Shown: positions 1 through 6,454, numbered from the stretch's first letter. The stretch is DNA of 10,410 bases from Candidatus Woesearchaeota archaeon (GCA_013204355.1 JABMOA010000073.1:1-10410); one strand, 5' to 3'. The notes: generated by a model from the letters alone, not told the origin. Made by a program: numbers and translations.

Positions 1-66
1 ACGTTCCAGTCGCCACTTCGTAGCTCCTTCCACTCCATCCAAATTTCCCTTCGGGAAACTTCGCAT
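1..66 (-). CDS. Possible 5' end of a gene cut by the window edge
   Basis: On the minus strand an ATG at position 66 opens a frame of 22 codons without a stop up to the window edge, reading MRSFPKGNLDGVEGATK and onward. I do not recognise the protein. The stretch is clearly richer in G+C than the genes around it and uses codons such as CCG, CTG and CGA that are uncommon in the rest of the window. It contains the hairpin TTTCCC-TTC-GGGAAA at 44-58. No convincing TATA box lies about 27 bases before the ATG. It may be a transferred gene, a structured RNA, or non-coding sequence. Confidence 0.25.
   Translation of the reverse strand, partial: MRSFPKGNLDGVEGATKWRLER
44..58. repeat. Short perfect hairpin TTTCCC-TTC-GGGAAA
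   Basis: This is a six-base-pair perfect stem with a three-base loop, 38 bases beyond the stop codon of the minus-strand transglutaminase-like gene. It could help end that transcript, but no T-tract follows it on the minus strand, so a terminator role is weak. If the 1-66 frame is real, the hairpin lies inside a coding region. Confidence 0.3.
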
Positions 67-95
67 AATTCCAACATTAAATACAATCTCAATTC

Positions 96-1538
96 CTATT
101 CATCCTTCAAAGGCTTTGCCAAAAAATCTTCCGCATCCCTTACAATCTGAATTGGCAGATGATTTGCATCAGCATATTTTATAACATCTTTTGGTGTTTT
201 AAATTCCTTTAAACCTTTATGTGCAAGAGATGTTGGATCTACAAAATAGACGTCTAATGAATAATCCGGATTTATATGAATTATCTTCATATAACAATGA
301 TTATAATCTTTTCCAATATTATCTATATCATAACCAAATCGCCAATCCTTAAATTTTTCTGCATTTAATGGAAGAAGATATTGATGTAAATAATGTAACG
401 ATAAACCAGTATAATCTGTACATTTTCCTTTGATTTTTTCATTTTGTGTTCCAGATAAAACATTTTTCACAGCATCATCTAATGTTTCATATTCCTGGAT
501 TACATTACGTGCAAAATAGCAAGCTAAAGCAACACTTTCACCAACTGTATAATCTTCTAATTTTTTTCCAATTGTGGAGGTCATGCCACTACGAAAGGTA
601 TCATTATAAAGCAATTCCTGTGTTCGTAACGCTGCCAAATTTCTAAAACGTTCACGTGATCGTATAGGTAATAATTTTTGGATTTCATCATAAGATGTTC
701 CTTTAGGTTCTTCTAATAATGCATCAAATAAAGATACCTCTATAGAAGAAAGAGAAGAAACATCTTTTTCTTGATAAGAATTTGACAACAATTCACTTGC
801 GTCTGCTATTCTCGTATTTCCAAGAAGTTCAAAAATTCCCAAATAGGTTTTCTTAACAATTTCAAAAGCTACCGCAATCCTTTCTTTTTGCTTATCAGAA
901 TAATCAGAATGATTTACGATCATATCAAGTATTGCATCCTTATTTGTAAAATAATCTAGTGGGCTGATGTGAATCCAATCACCACAATCTATCTGGTTAA
1001 TATCCCCTTGAATTAAAGATAAAGCTAAGGTCCTACTCATTTTTTCTGAACCAAAATAGTTTCCAGAAATAGAATTTAATACAAATTTAAATTGGCCATC
1101 ATTTCCAATCCTACAATTACCAAATTTAGATGATAATAAGTTATTAACCACACCTAAATCAAATCCTACTGGAAAATTAACAAATCCTTTCTGTAATTTA
1201 TGAAGATATTTCTCTGGATGCTCCTGCAATTCCTTAAAACTGATTACAGCTGATGGATAAGATTCAACATGTTCAGGAATCCAAGGTTTGATTCCATATG
1301 CACGTGCGAGAACGAAAGGCGTTATTTCACCAATAATTTTTTCAGATTGTGAGGAAGGAAGAGATAAATTCATGGTCAAAGAATCATTTAATTCTTGCGA
1401 ACGTACACTTTTATACGCTAGTGCCTTAAGATTCTCCGCTTCAATAACCTTTGTTTCTAAATCTGCACGTTCATTTTCAAATCTATTTAAACGATTTTCT
1501 AATTCCTTTATTCCCAATAATTTCTTTAACCAATCCAT
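96..1538 (-). CDS. Coiled-coil protein with C-terminal transglutaminase-like domain
   Basis: The 480-aa product starts with a charged heptad-like region (about residues 8-50, LENRLNRFENERADLETK) that should form a coiled coil. A long middle region follows (about 60-330) that I do not recognise. The C-terminal part resembles the transglutaminase-like superfamily: Cys373 in GKCTDYTGLSLHYL, His414 in NHCYMKI and Asp434 in YFVDPTSL, in the order and context of the Cys-His-Asp triad (Cys at a helix start, His in one strand, Asp before Pro in the next). Such proteins act as cysteine peptidases, amidases or cross-linking enzymes; the substrate here is unknown. There is no signal peptide or membrane segment, so it is probably cytosolic. 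The ATG at 1538 is preferred over a GTG two codons upstream because the TATA box lies about 27 bases before the ATG. It is transcribed divergently from the deacetylase gene. Confidence 0.75.
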   Translation of the reverse strand: MDWLKKLLGIKELENRLNRFENERADLETKVIEAENLKALAYKSVRSQELNDSLTMNLSLPSSQSEKIIGEITPFVLARAYGIKPWIPEHVESYPSAVISFKELQEHPEKYLHKLQKGFVNFPVGFDLGVVNNLLSSKFGNCRIGNDGQFKFVLNSISGNYFGSEKMSRTLALSLIQGDINQIDCGDWIHISPLDYFTNKDAILDMIVNHSDYSDKQKERIAVAFEIVKKTYLGIFELLGNTRIADASELLSNSYQEKDVSSLSSIEVSLFDALLEEPKGTSYDEIQKLLPIRSRERFRNLAALRTQELLYNDTFRSGMTSTIGKKLEDYTVGESVALACYFARNVIQEYETLDDAVKNVLSGTQNEKIKGKCTDYTGLSLHYLHQYLLPLNAEKFKDWRFGYDIDNIGKDYNHCYMKIIHINPDYSLDVYFVDPTSLAHKGLKEFKTPKDVIKYADANHLPIQIVRDAEDFLAKPLKDE

Positions 1539-1560
1539 ATACACTCAAAATGAGTCTTTT

Positions 1561-1568
1561 TTTAAATA
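1561..1568 (-). promoter_or_regulatory. TATA box of the transglutaminase-like gene
   Basis: On the minus strand this reads TATTTAAA, centred about 27 bases before the ATG at 1538. That spacing puts the transcription start at or next to the start codon, as in leaderless archaeal messages. It decides the start in favour of ATG-1538 over GTG-1544. Confidence 0.6.
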
Positions 1569-1592
1569 CTTAACCTCAAAAAATCAGTAACC

Positions 1593-1601
1593 TTCTTAAA
1601 G
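1593..1601 (+). promoter_or_regulatory. Weak TATA-like element before the deacetylase gene
   Basis: TTCTTAAAG is centred about 27 bases before the ATG at 1624 and preceded by GTAACC, echoing the AAACCTTTAAAAG element in front of the zinc-finger gene. It is a poorer match than the other TATA boxes of the window, but the spacing is right. Confidence 0.4.
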
Positions 1602-1623
1602 TCCAAAATATTCTTTTTATGGT

Positions 1624-2277
1624 ATGCTAAAGAAAAAAGAAACAATTATTGTCATGAGTGCACATTCTGATGATTTTGTCATTGGTGCAGGTGGAACCAT
1701 CGCAGAATATGTCAAACAAGGAAAAAAGGTTATTTCAATTGTATTTTCTTATGGAGAAAAGTCACATCCTTGGTTAAAGGAAACAGTTGTGAAAAAGTTT
1801 AGAGGAGAAGAAACGAAAGATGCTGCAAAGGCGTTAGGTTGCGAGGTAATAATCCATGATATGAAAGAAGGTAAGTTTATGGATGAATATCAAGAAAAAA
1901 AATATGAAAAAGAATTCCTTGATATTCTTAAAAGTGAAAAACCTTCAAAGATATTTACACACAGTAATGAAGACCCACATCCAGATCATAGAGCCGTACA
2001 TAAAATCACATTGGAATTATTTGAAAAACTAAAAGACAAACCAGAACTATATATCTATTCCATTTGGAATCCTGTTTCATTTAGAACACAACATCCAAAA
2101 TTATATGTTAACATCACAGGATCCTACAAAGAAAAGATCAAATCTCTTAATGCCTTTCCATCTCAAAGATATAATGCAATCTATCCCCTATTCATCCTCA
2201 TCTTATTCCGAGCAATCAGAGATGGATTTAAAATCAAAGGAGCAAAGTTTGGTGAGAGCTTTTTTAGAATAGAATGA
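1624..2277 (+). CDS. PIG-L/LmbE-family deacetylase
   Basis: This 217-aa protein belongs to the PIG-L/LmbE family of zinc-dependent deacetylases, which remove N-acetyl groups from GlcNAc-containing lipids, mycothiol-type precursors or other amino sugars. The family signature is near the N-terminus, AHSDDFVIGAGGT (residues 13-25): His14 and Asp17 would bind metal and Asp16 would act as the base. The second metal motif is HPDH (119-122), within THSNEDPHPDHRA. The length is typical. A hydrophobic stretch at about 185-197 (YNAIYPLFILILF) could lie against or in the membrane, or be a buried helix. The next gene on the same strand is a GT4 glycosyltransferase, so this pair plausibly builds and de-acetylates a glycolipid or surface glycan, as in GPI- or archaeal amino-sugar lipid pathways. 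The substrate cannot be read from the sequence. Confidence 0.85.
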   Translation: MLKKKETIIVMSAHSDDFVIGAGGTIAEYVKQGKKVISIVFSYGEKSHPWLKETVVKKFRGEETKDAAKALGCEVIIHDMKEGKFMDEYQEKKYEKEFLDILKSEKPSKIFTHSNEDPHPDHRAVHKITLELFEKLKDKPELYIYSIWNPVSFRTQHPKLYVNITGSYKEKIKSLNAFPSQRYNAIYPLFILILFRAIRDGFKIKGAKFGESFFRIE

Positions 2278-2322
2278 AAACTACCAAACTAATAAAAAGT
2301 AGAATTAAACGAAGAATGAGCG

Positions 2323-2342
2323 CATGTCCCACGTTGGGCATG
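2323..2342 (+). repeat. Hairpin in the deacetylase-glycosyltransferase spacer
   Basis: CATG-T-CCCA-CGT-TGGG-CATG is an eight-base-pair stem with one bulged T and a three-base loop. It is the first of several inverted repeats packed into this 132-base spacer and the most GC-rich part of it. Confidence 0.6.
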
Positions 2343-2343
2343 A

Positions 2344-2393
2344 TACATGAAAAACAAGGTTTTTCAGTACTGAAAATCTATGATTTTCATGTA
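2344..2393. repeat. 50-bp near-perfect palindrome upstream of the glycosyltransferase
   Basis: The two 25-base halves, 2344-2368 and 2369-2393, are reverse complements at 21 of 25 positions. The outer arms TACATGAAAA (2344-2353) and TTTTCATGTA (2384-2393) match perfectly, and so does the 16-bp core TTTTCAGTACTGAAAA (2361-2376). Each half can also fold alone: TGAAAAA-CAAGG-TTTTTCA (2348-2366) and TGAAAATC-TAT-GATTTTCA (2371-2389), the second sharing bases with the core. The region could therefore form one long hairpin or cruciform, or two tandem hairpins. It ends 16 bases before the ATG of the GT4 gene. It could be an operator, a structured leader or terminator RNA, or a small palindromic repeat element. 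Confidence 0.8.
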
Positions 2394-2407
2394 AAACCGT
2401 AGGGTTT
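2394..2407 (+). repeat. Small hairpin directly before the GT4 start codon
   Basis: AAACC-GTAG-GGTTT is a five-base-pair stem ending two bases before the ATG at 2410. In an RNA reading through from the deacetylase gene it would sit where a ribosome must bind. No Shine-Dalgarno sequence is evident nearby. Confidence 0.4.
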
Positions 2408-2409
2408 AT

Positions 2410-3528
2410 ATGGACAAAAAGAAAATCTTAATCGCAGCGGACACCTATTTCCCAAAGGTAGATGGGGTCCTGATGTTTATGAAGGAATTCATTAAACGTT
2501 CGGAAAATGATTTTGACATCCGTCTCCTTGTACCAAAATACAGTGAGAAAAATGTATTTAAATCTGTGAAAACAATCTTTCTTGATTTGTCAAAATATTC
2601 AAAAGCTTTTACCTATGAACCCATTTCACTTTCACGAGATAATAGAAGGAAAATTAAAAGAGCTGTCAAAGATGCAGATATTATATTTGTGCAAGAACTT
2701 GGTCCTGTTGGTTTTTTAGCATTTAGACAAGCTAGAAAACTAAAAAAGAAAACAATTTTCTATTTTCATAATACCCCGTGGGATTTTTTAACAAAGTATT
2801 ATACATTGAATGATTACCTTTCAAGGATTGTAAAAAGATTATTTGTCAAGCTCTACAACAAAGCAGACCTACTTCTTGTCCCCTATAATGATTTTAAATC
2901 AGAGTTGCATCAAATGGGTATTAAAACACATATGGAAGTTGCACGTTTAGGTGTTGATATTGAACGTTTCAAACCTTCTGAAACAAAATTACGAACTAAA
3001 GCACGTTTGAAGTTAAATGATAAAACAGTCATTGGTTATGTTGGAAGAATTTCTAATGAAAAAAATACATTAATTCTTCTTGATGCATTTAAAAAACTCA
3101 ATGACCCTAACTTACATCTTCTTATTGTTGGAGATGGTCAAAAGGAATTAGTAAAAAAATTTAAAGAAACAAAAAATTGTACTGTTACTGGATTTGTCAA
3201 AGATGTTGAGAAATATCTCCAAGCAATGGATATTTTTGTCATGCCAAGTTTGACTGAAACAACGTCTCTTGCAACCTTAGAAGCGATGGCTTCAGGTGTT
3301 CCGGTTGTTTGTACAAAATTAGGATTCATGAAACATTATGTTGTTAAGGATTATAATGGATTATTCTTTCCACGAAATAGTTCCGATATGCTGGCAGTAC
3401 AACTTAAAAAATTATTAGAGGATCAAGAATTACGTGAAAAACTAGGACGAAACGCACGTAAGACTGTGGCATATTCTTTTTCTTGGGAACGTTCTATCAA
3501 TAAAATTAAGCGTATTTTAGAAAAGTGA
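2410..3528 (+). CDS. GT4-family glycosyltransferase (GT-B fold)
   Basis: The 372-aa protein has the two-domain GT-B layout of family GT4. The N-terminal acceptor domain begins with ADTYFPKVDGVLMFMKEF, the usual family opening in which a PxxDGV loop follows strand 1; FYFHNTPWDF (117-126) lies in the interdomain region. The C-terminal nucleotide-sugar domain has VGRISNEKN (211-219) with Arg213 and Lys218 as likely phosphate-binding residues, GDG at 241-243, and the E-x7-E motif Glu283/Glu291 in LTETTSLATLEAMASGVPVV. GT4 enzymes transfer sugars with retention from UDP- or GDP-sugars; this opening is common in diacylglycerol- or phosphoinositol-mannosyltransferase-like members, but donor and acceptor cannot be assigned. 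No membrane helix is seen, so the enzyme is probably cytosolic or peripheral on the membrane. It follows the PIG-L deacetylase across the palindromic spacer, and no clear TATA box lies in that spacer. Confidence 0.9.
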   Translation: MDKKKILIAADTYFPKVDGVLMFMKEFIKRSENDFDIRLLVPKYSEKNVFKSVKTIFLDLSKYSKAFTYEPISLSRDNRRKIKRAVKDADIIFVQELGPVGFLAFRQARKLKKKTIFYFHNTPWDFLTKYYTLNDYLSRIVKRLFVKLYNKADLLLVPYNDFKSELHQMGIKTHMEVARLGVDIERFKPSETKLRTKARLKLNDKTVIGYVGRISNEKNTLILLDAFKKLNDPNLHLLIVGDGQKELVKKFKETKNCTVTGFVKDVEKYLQAMDIFVMPSLTETTSLATLEAMASGVPVVCTKLGFMKHYVVKDYNGLFFPRNSSDMLAVQLKKLLEDQELREKLGRNARKTVAYSFSWERSINKIKRILEK

Positions 3529-3574
3529 GAAACATTAACTTCTTACCAAAAGTATATATGTATATATGGCATAA

Positions 3575-3590
3575 GCGAAACCTTTAAAAG
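3575..3590 (+). promoter_or_regulatory. BRE/TATA promoter of the zinc-finger gene
   Basis: GCGAAACCTTTAAAAG combines a purine/A-rich BRE-like element with a TATA box centred about 27 bases before the ATG at 3613. The TatD gene has nearly the same string (CGAAACCTTTATAAT on the minus strand). A tandem GTATATAT repeat at 3552-3567 lies just upstream and could melt easily or bind a regulator. Confidence 0.6.
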
Positions 3591-3612
3591 GAATCTAGAA
3601 AAGTTTCCAAAC

Positions 3613-3846
3613 ATGAGTGATCAAGAACAATTTGGGGAAAAAAGAGTTGATCGCCTTTATGGCGAAGAAGATTCCACGGAAGATGGTGGATTCATGAAAG
3701 GTTTTATGAACGAAAAAGATGGAAGTGTTTGTGCAGAGTGTGATAGCGCTGTTGATCAAGAAGATATGATCCTAAAAGAGTTTGAGGGTGAACACCAGAT
3801 ATTTTGCTCAAAATCATGCGTTGAAGACTTTTCAGATAGTTTTTAA
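3613..3846 (+). CDS. Small zinc-finger protein (TRASH/treble-clef-like)
   Basis: This 77-aa acidic protein has a disordered-looking N-terminal half (about residues 1-36) and a C-terminal metal site: Cys40-x2-Cys43 in VCAECDS and Cys65-x3-Cys69 in IFCSKSCVEDF. The FCS-x2-C-x3-F ending is typical of TRASH/MYM/YHS-like treble-clef fingers, which bind zinc or sense copper and are often found in archaeal metal-responsive regulators. Here the finger stands alone without a DNA-binding domain. It could be an adaptor that binds protein or nucleic acid, or a metal sensor or buffer. It has its own promoter and a T-rich terminator, so it is a single-gene unit between the GT4 and HD genes. Confidence 0.7.
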   Translation: MSDQEQFGEKRVDRLYGEEDSTEDGGFMKGFMNEKDGSVCAECDSAVDQEDMILKEFEGEHQIFCSKSCVEDFSDSF

Positions 3847-3867
3847 TTTTATTTTTTTTTATTTTTT
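3847..3867 (+). terminator. T-rich archaeal terminator after the zinc-finger gene
   Basis: Starting directly after the TAA stop there are 19 T in 21 bases (T4, A, T9, A, T6). Archaeal RNA polymerase terminates on such T-tracts without needing a hairpin. The next gene has its own TATA box 6 bases further on. Confidence 0.65.
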
Positions 3868-3872
3868 AACCG

Positions 3873-3884
3873 ATATATTTAAAT
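3873..3884 (+). promoter_or_regulatory. TATA box of the HD-hydrolase gene
   Basis: ATATATTTAAAT is centred about 27-28 bases before the ATG at 3907, with AACCG in front. The short distance implies a leaderless transcript. Confidence 0.6.
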
Positions 3885-3906
3885 TAAGAATCTTATTTTA
3901 TCTTTA

Positions 3907-5082
3907 ATGGTCAAAAGAAAGGTTCATTCTCCAGAACATAGAGTTTACATTAAGTTAGAACCATGGACACGTATTACGGATTTACGTCTACTTGAACATA
4001 TCATGTTACTTATTCAAAAAAAATATGCCTTATTTTCTTTCTTATATCCAAAAACAAAAGCTCTTTACAATAAAATGCCTTTACGAAAAAATGGAGAAAA
4101 TCCTTTTACCCATCCATTGAACACAGTCCTAAATTTATTACGTGCTGGTGTTAAGGATGAAATTATCCTTTGTGCAGCGCTAGTACATGATTATGTTGAA
4201 GAACATGTTGATTTGTATCGTGATGAACATAAAATCAATGAGATGAAACAAGATGGCATAAAAATCTTAGATAATTTTGAAAAAAAGACATTTGAGGAAT
4301 TTGAAAATGAAATACAAGCATTTTGTAAGAAGAGAAAAATTGATCCCAAGAAAGGAGATAAAATTGTTGATACAACAAGATTATTGACAAGACATAAAAG
4401 AGATTTCTATTATCGTTCTATCATTAATATATTTACCCATCAGAATACTGAAATTAAAGAAAATGCAATCCTCATCAAACTGGCTGACCGTTTACATAAT
4501 ATCCTTACCATTGGAAATTTTAATGAAACTGAACGAAATTATCAATGTTTCAAAAATATGTTTATTCTTAATTCTGTGAAACGATATCTTAAAAACAAAC
4601 ATGGAAAAATGATTTTTGCCGATGATGTTATTAACCCATTGGATAAACTTTTCAAAAAAAATGCAAAGGCAACATATACTGCCTTCTTAAAAATTTGCCA
4701 TCTCTGTACGGCAAAAGGATTGGGTGATGTTACACCAATGATCCAACTTTCTCTCAAAAAATTTGCATTGGAAACCGAAGGAATGTGGGAAGTTACGAAA
4801 CTTAATAAACGTGAAAAACACCCTCTGTGTTTATTTCAAGGAGTTATAAGAAAGTATGATTACAGATTACATCACGAAATGAACAAATTCAAGAAACGCA
4901 CATTAAAAGAAACCGAATATGTGAAAAAATTCTTTGTAGAATATAAATTCAATGATGAACAAGTTAATGCATTAATAGATTATAAGGATGCATATGGGAT
5001 GAAAGAAGTCATTGCATATTTATTGTATGAGAAGGATTATAGTATTGCTGGATTTGAATATAGTGGATTGTTTGAACGTTAG
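3907..5082 (+). CDS. RelA/SpoT-type HD-domain hydrolase
   Basis: The 391-aa protein has the HD signature of (p)ppGpp hydrolases of the SpoT/MESH1 type: His69 in NPFTHPLNTVLNLL, His94-Asp95 in CAALVHDYVEEH, and Asp194 in ILIKLADRLHNILT, the four expected metal ligands. Asn198 also matches the conserved Asn of the family. The second acid of the usual ED pair in HDxVED is Glu (Glu98-Glu99). VDTTRLLTRHK (154-164) matches the family's VDGVTKL segment. No synthetase, TGS or ACT domain is seen. About 190 residues after the HD domain (from about 205) are unrecognised, lysine-rich and probably helical. Likely roles are hydrolysis of an alarmone or of another nucleotide pyrophosphate; whether this cell makes ppGpp is unknown. 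It has its own TATA box, and its stop codon overlaps that of gpsA on the other strand. Confidence 0.8.
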   Translation: MVKRKVHSPEHRVYIKLEPWTRITDLRLLEHIMLLIQKKYALFSFLYPKTKALYNKMPLRKNGENPFTHPLNTVLNLLRAGVKDEIILCAALVHDYVEEHVDLYRDEHKINEMKQDGIKILDNFEKKTFEEFENEIQAFCKKRKIDPKKGDKIVDTTRLLTRHKRDFYYRSIINIFTHQNTEIKENAILIKLADRLHNILTIGNFNETERNYQCFKNMFILNSVKRYLKNKHGKMIFADDVINPLDKLFKKNAKATYTAFLKICHLCTAKGLGDVTPMIQLSLKKFALETEGMWEVTKLNKREKHPLCLFQGVIRKYDYRLHHEMNKFKKRTLKETEYVKKFFVEYKFNDEQVNALIDYKDAYGMKEVIAYLLYEKDYSIAGFEYSGLFER

Positions 5083-6080
5083 TTGTTCTGAATCAACGAA
5101 ATTTTAGAAAACTCTTCCTTCGCATTGGCACCTTCATACACAACTCTATACAACAAACCAACAAAATCTCGTTTTAAATTATGTTGTTCTAACAATTCAT
5201 TAACAAGTTTGATTGTTACATATCCTTCTGCATGTTTCTTTTGTTCAGCAAGTGTTTTAATGACATCTTCAACAGAATTTCCTTGTCCTATCATCTCACC
5301 AAATAATCTATTCCTTGAATCACCGAAACAAGTGGTCATTAAATCACCCATCCATGCATTTGATGCTGTATGGAATGTCTTTTTTTTGGCTCCAAGTGTG
5401 ATTGCGAGTAATTCTACTTCACGTAATGATTGTGTTATAAAGAATGCTTTTGTAGATGTGCCAAATTTAAGTCCATCAATAATTCCACCACCAATTGCAA
5501 TCAGATTCTTGAATGCACCTGCGAATTCTACACCAATAATATCAATTGTTGTTTCTACGTGAACAGTTGTAGGTGTAAACAGGTCTTTTAAGACTTTTAA
5601 CGCATGTTCATCTGTACACCCAATATCTGCACCAACTGGTAAGCCATGAGCAACATCACCAGCTAACATGCCTCCAGAGATTGTCGCAGTAGGATTAGAT
5701 AAAAATTCAGAAATTACTTCAGACATCCGTTTGTTTGTGCCTTTTTCAAGCGCCTTAGACACATTTAGTAATATCGCTTCTTGAGGTACAAGATCTTTAA
5801 GAGATTCAAGAGCACCACGAAGATATTGCGCAGGTACTGCTAACAATACCACTTCTGCATCTTTCAAACCTTCTTCTTTATCAGATGTAGGAATAAGATT
5901 TGATGAAATTTCACAATCTTTATGGAAGTATGGATGATGTTTTGTTTCTTGTAATGTGGTAATCACTTCTTCTATAACATCATATGCATAAACTTGAATT
6001 TCAGAATGTGTTTTTGATAATAATAATGCCAGTGCATATCCAAATGCACCTGCTCCAACTACAGCTATTTTTTTGACCAT
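5079..6080 (-). CDS. gpsA: NAD(P)-dependent sn-glycerol-3-phosphate dehydrogenase
   Basis: GpsA reversibly reduces dihydroxyacetone phosphate to sn-glycerol-3-phosphate in the cytosol. The 333-aa product has the normal length and order of motifs: the Rossmann loop GAGAFGYALA (9-18), AVPAQYLRGAL (81-91), NVSKALEKGT (106-115, Lys109), SGGMLAGDV (135-143, a variant of the usual SGPSFA), VEFAGAFKNLIAIGGGIIDG (184-203) with catalytic Lys191, and the substrate-binding GDLMTTCFGDSRN (245-257). Archaeal phospholipids are normally built on the opposite isomer, G1P, made by EgsA, so this gene suggests bacterial-type G3P chemistry, glycerol use, or acquisition by transfer. Its ATG shares one base with the TAA of the 117-aa gene upstream (TAATG), so the two are probably translated together. 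The stop overlaps that of the convergent HD gene by four bases. Confidence 0.93.
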   Translation of the reverse strand: MVKKIAVVGAGAFGYALALLLSKTHSEIQVYAYDVIEEVITTLQETKHHPYFHKDCEISSNLIPTSDKEEGLKDAEVVLLAVPAQYLRGALESLKDLVPQEAILLNVSKALEKGTNKRMSEVISEFLSNPTATISGGMLAGDVAHGLPVGADIGCTDEHALKVLKDLFTPTTVHVETTIDIIGVEFAGAFKNLIAIGGGIIDGLKFGTSTKAFFITQSLREVELLAITLGAKKKTFHTASNAWMGDLMTTCFGDSRNRLFGEMIGQGNSVEDVIKTLAEQKKHAEGYVTIKLVNELLEQHNLKRDFVGLLYRVVYEGANAKEEFSKISLIQNN

Positions 6081-6433
6081 TATTTATCCCTATTTTTTTC
6101 TAACATGTGTAATAAATATTCATGATCATCATAATCTAGACCACCTGTTCTTTTTCTAATTTCTTTTCCAAGGATACTATAAAAAACTTTAGCACTTTCC
6201 GATTCTTGCGTTACCCATACTTTATTACCGGTATCACTATTATACAATATTGCCCGATTATCACCGCGCATAATTATTTCAATATCTCCTACGCGACCAT
6301 TATATATTCTTTCAGATGGCGTACCTATATCAATATCCGTAAATAAACTTCTTTCAAGTTCTCCTAAATCCTCAACATCATGCACATTTTGTACAAATGT
6401 TTTGTAATCATTATCTCCATAATCTTTTGCCAT
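6080..6433 (-). CDS. Unknown acidic protein coupled to gpsA
   Basis: This 117-aa protein is not recognised. It starts with an acidic, probably helical segment (residues 1-32), continues with a strand-rich centre (VGDIEIIMRGDNRAILYNSD, 48-67, then NKVWVTQ, 70-76) and ends with a helix and a charged tail (about 80-117). There is no signal peptide, membrane segment or cysteine. The strand-rich centre could form a small beta sheet. The gene is real because it has its own TATA box at the right distance and its stop codon shares a base with the gpsA start. That coupling suggests a role linked to glycerol phosphate metabolism, or simply cotranscription. Confidence 0.75.
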   Translation of the reverse strand: MAKDYGDNDYKTFVQNVHDVEDLGELERSLFTDIDIGTPSERIYNGRVGDIEIIMRGDNRAILYNSDTGNKVWVTQESESAKVFYSILGKEIRKRTGGLDYDDHEYLLHMLEKNRDK

Positions 6434-6454
6434 TTATTGTGTAGGTTGAAAATG

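Noticed and set aside
1288..1590. Plus-strand open frame of 100 codons across the divergent promoter region
   Set aside because: It is antisense to the start of the transglutaminase-like gene and runs through its promoter. Its sequence looks like reversed coiled-coil codons.
2336..2400. Possible C/D-box guide RNA in the deacetylase-GT4 spacer (ATGATAC, CTGA, TATGATT)
   Set aside because: The C-box-like motifs are poor matches and there is no final CTGA box at the expected place. The palindrome explains the structure better.
3552..3568. Tandem GTATATAT repeat as a possible microsatellite or origin element
   Set aside because: There are only two copies in AT-rich DNA next to a promoter, which is not enough to support an origin or repeat array.
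5125..5562. Plus-strand open frame of 145 codons
   Set aside because: It lies fully antisense to gpsA, whose motifs are complete, and encodes no recognisable protein.
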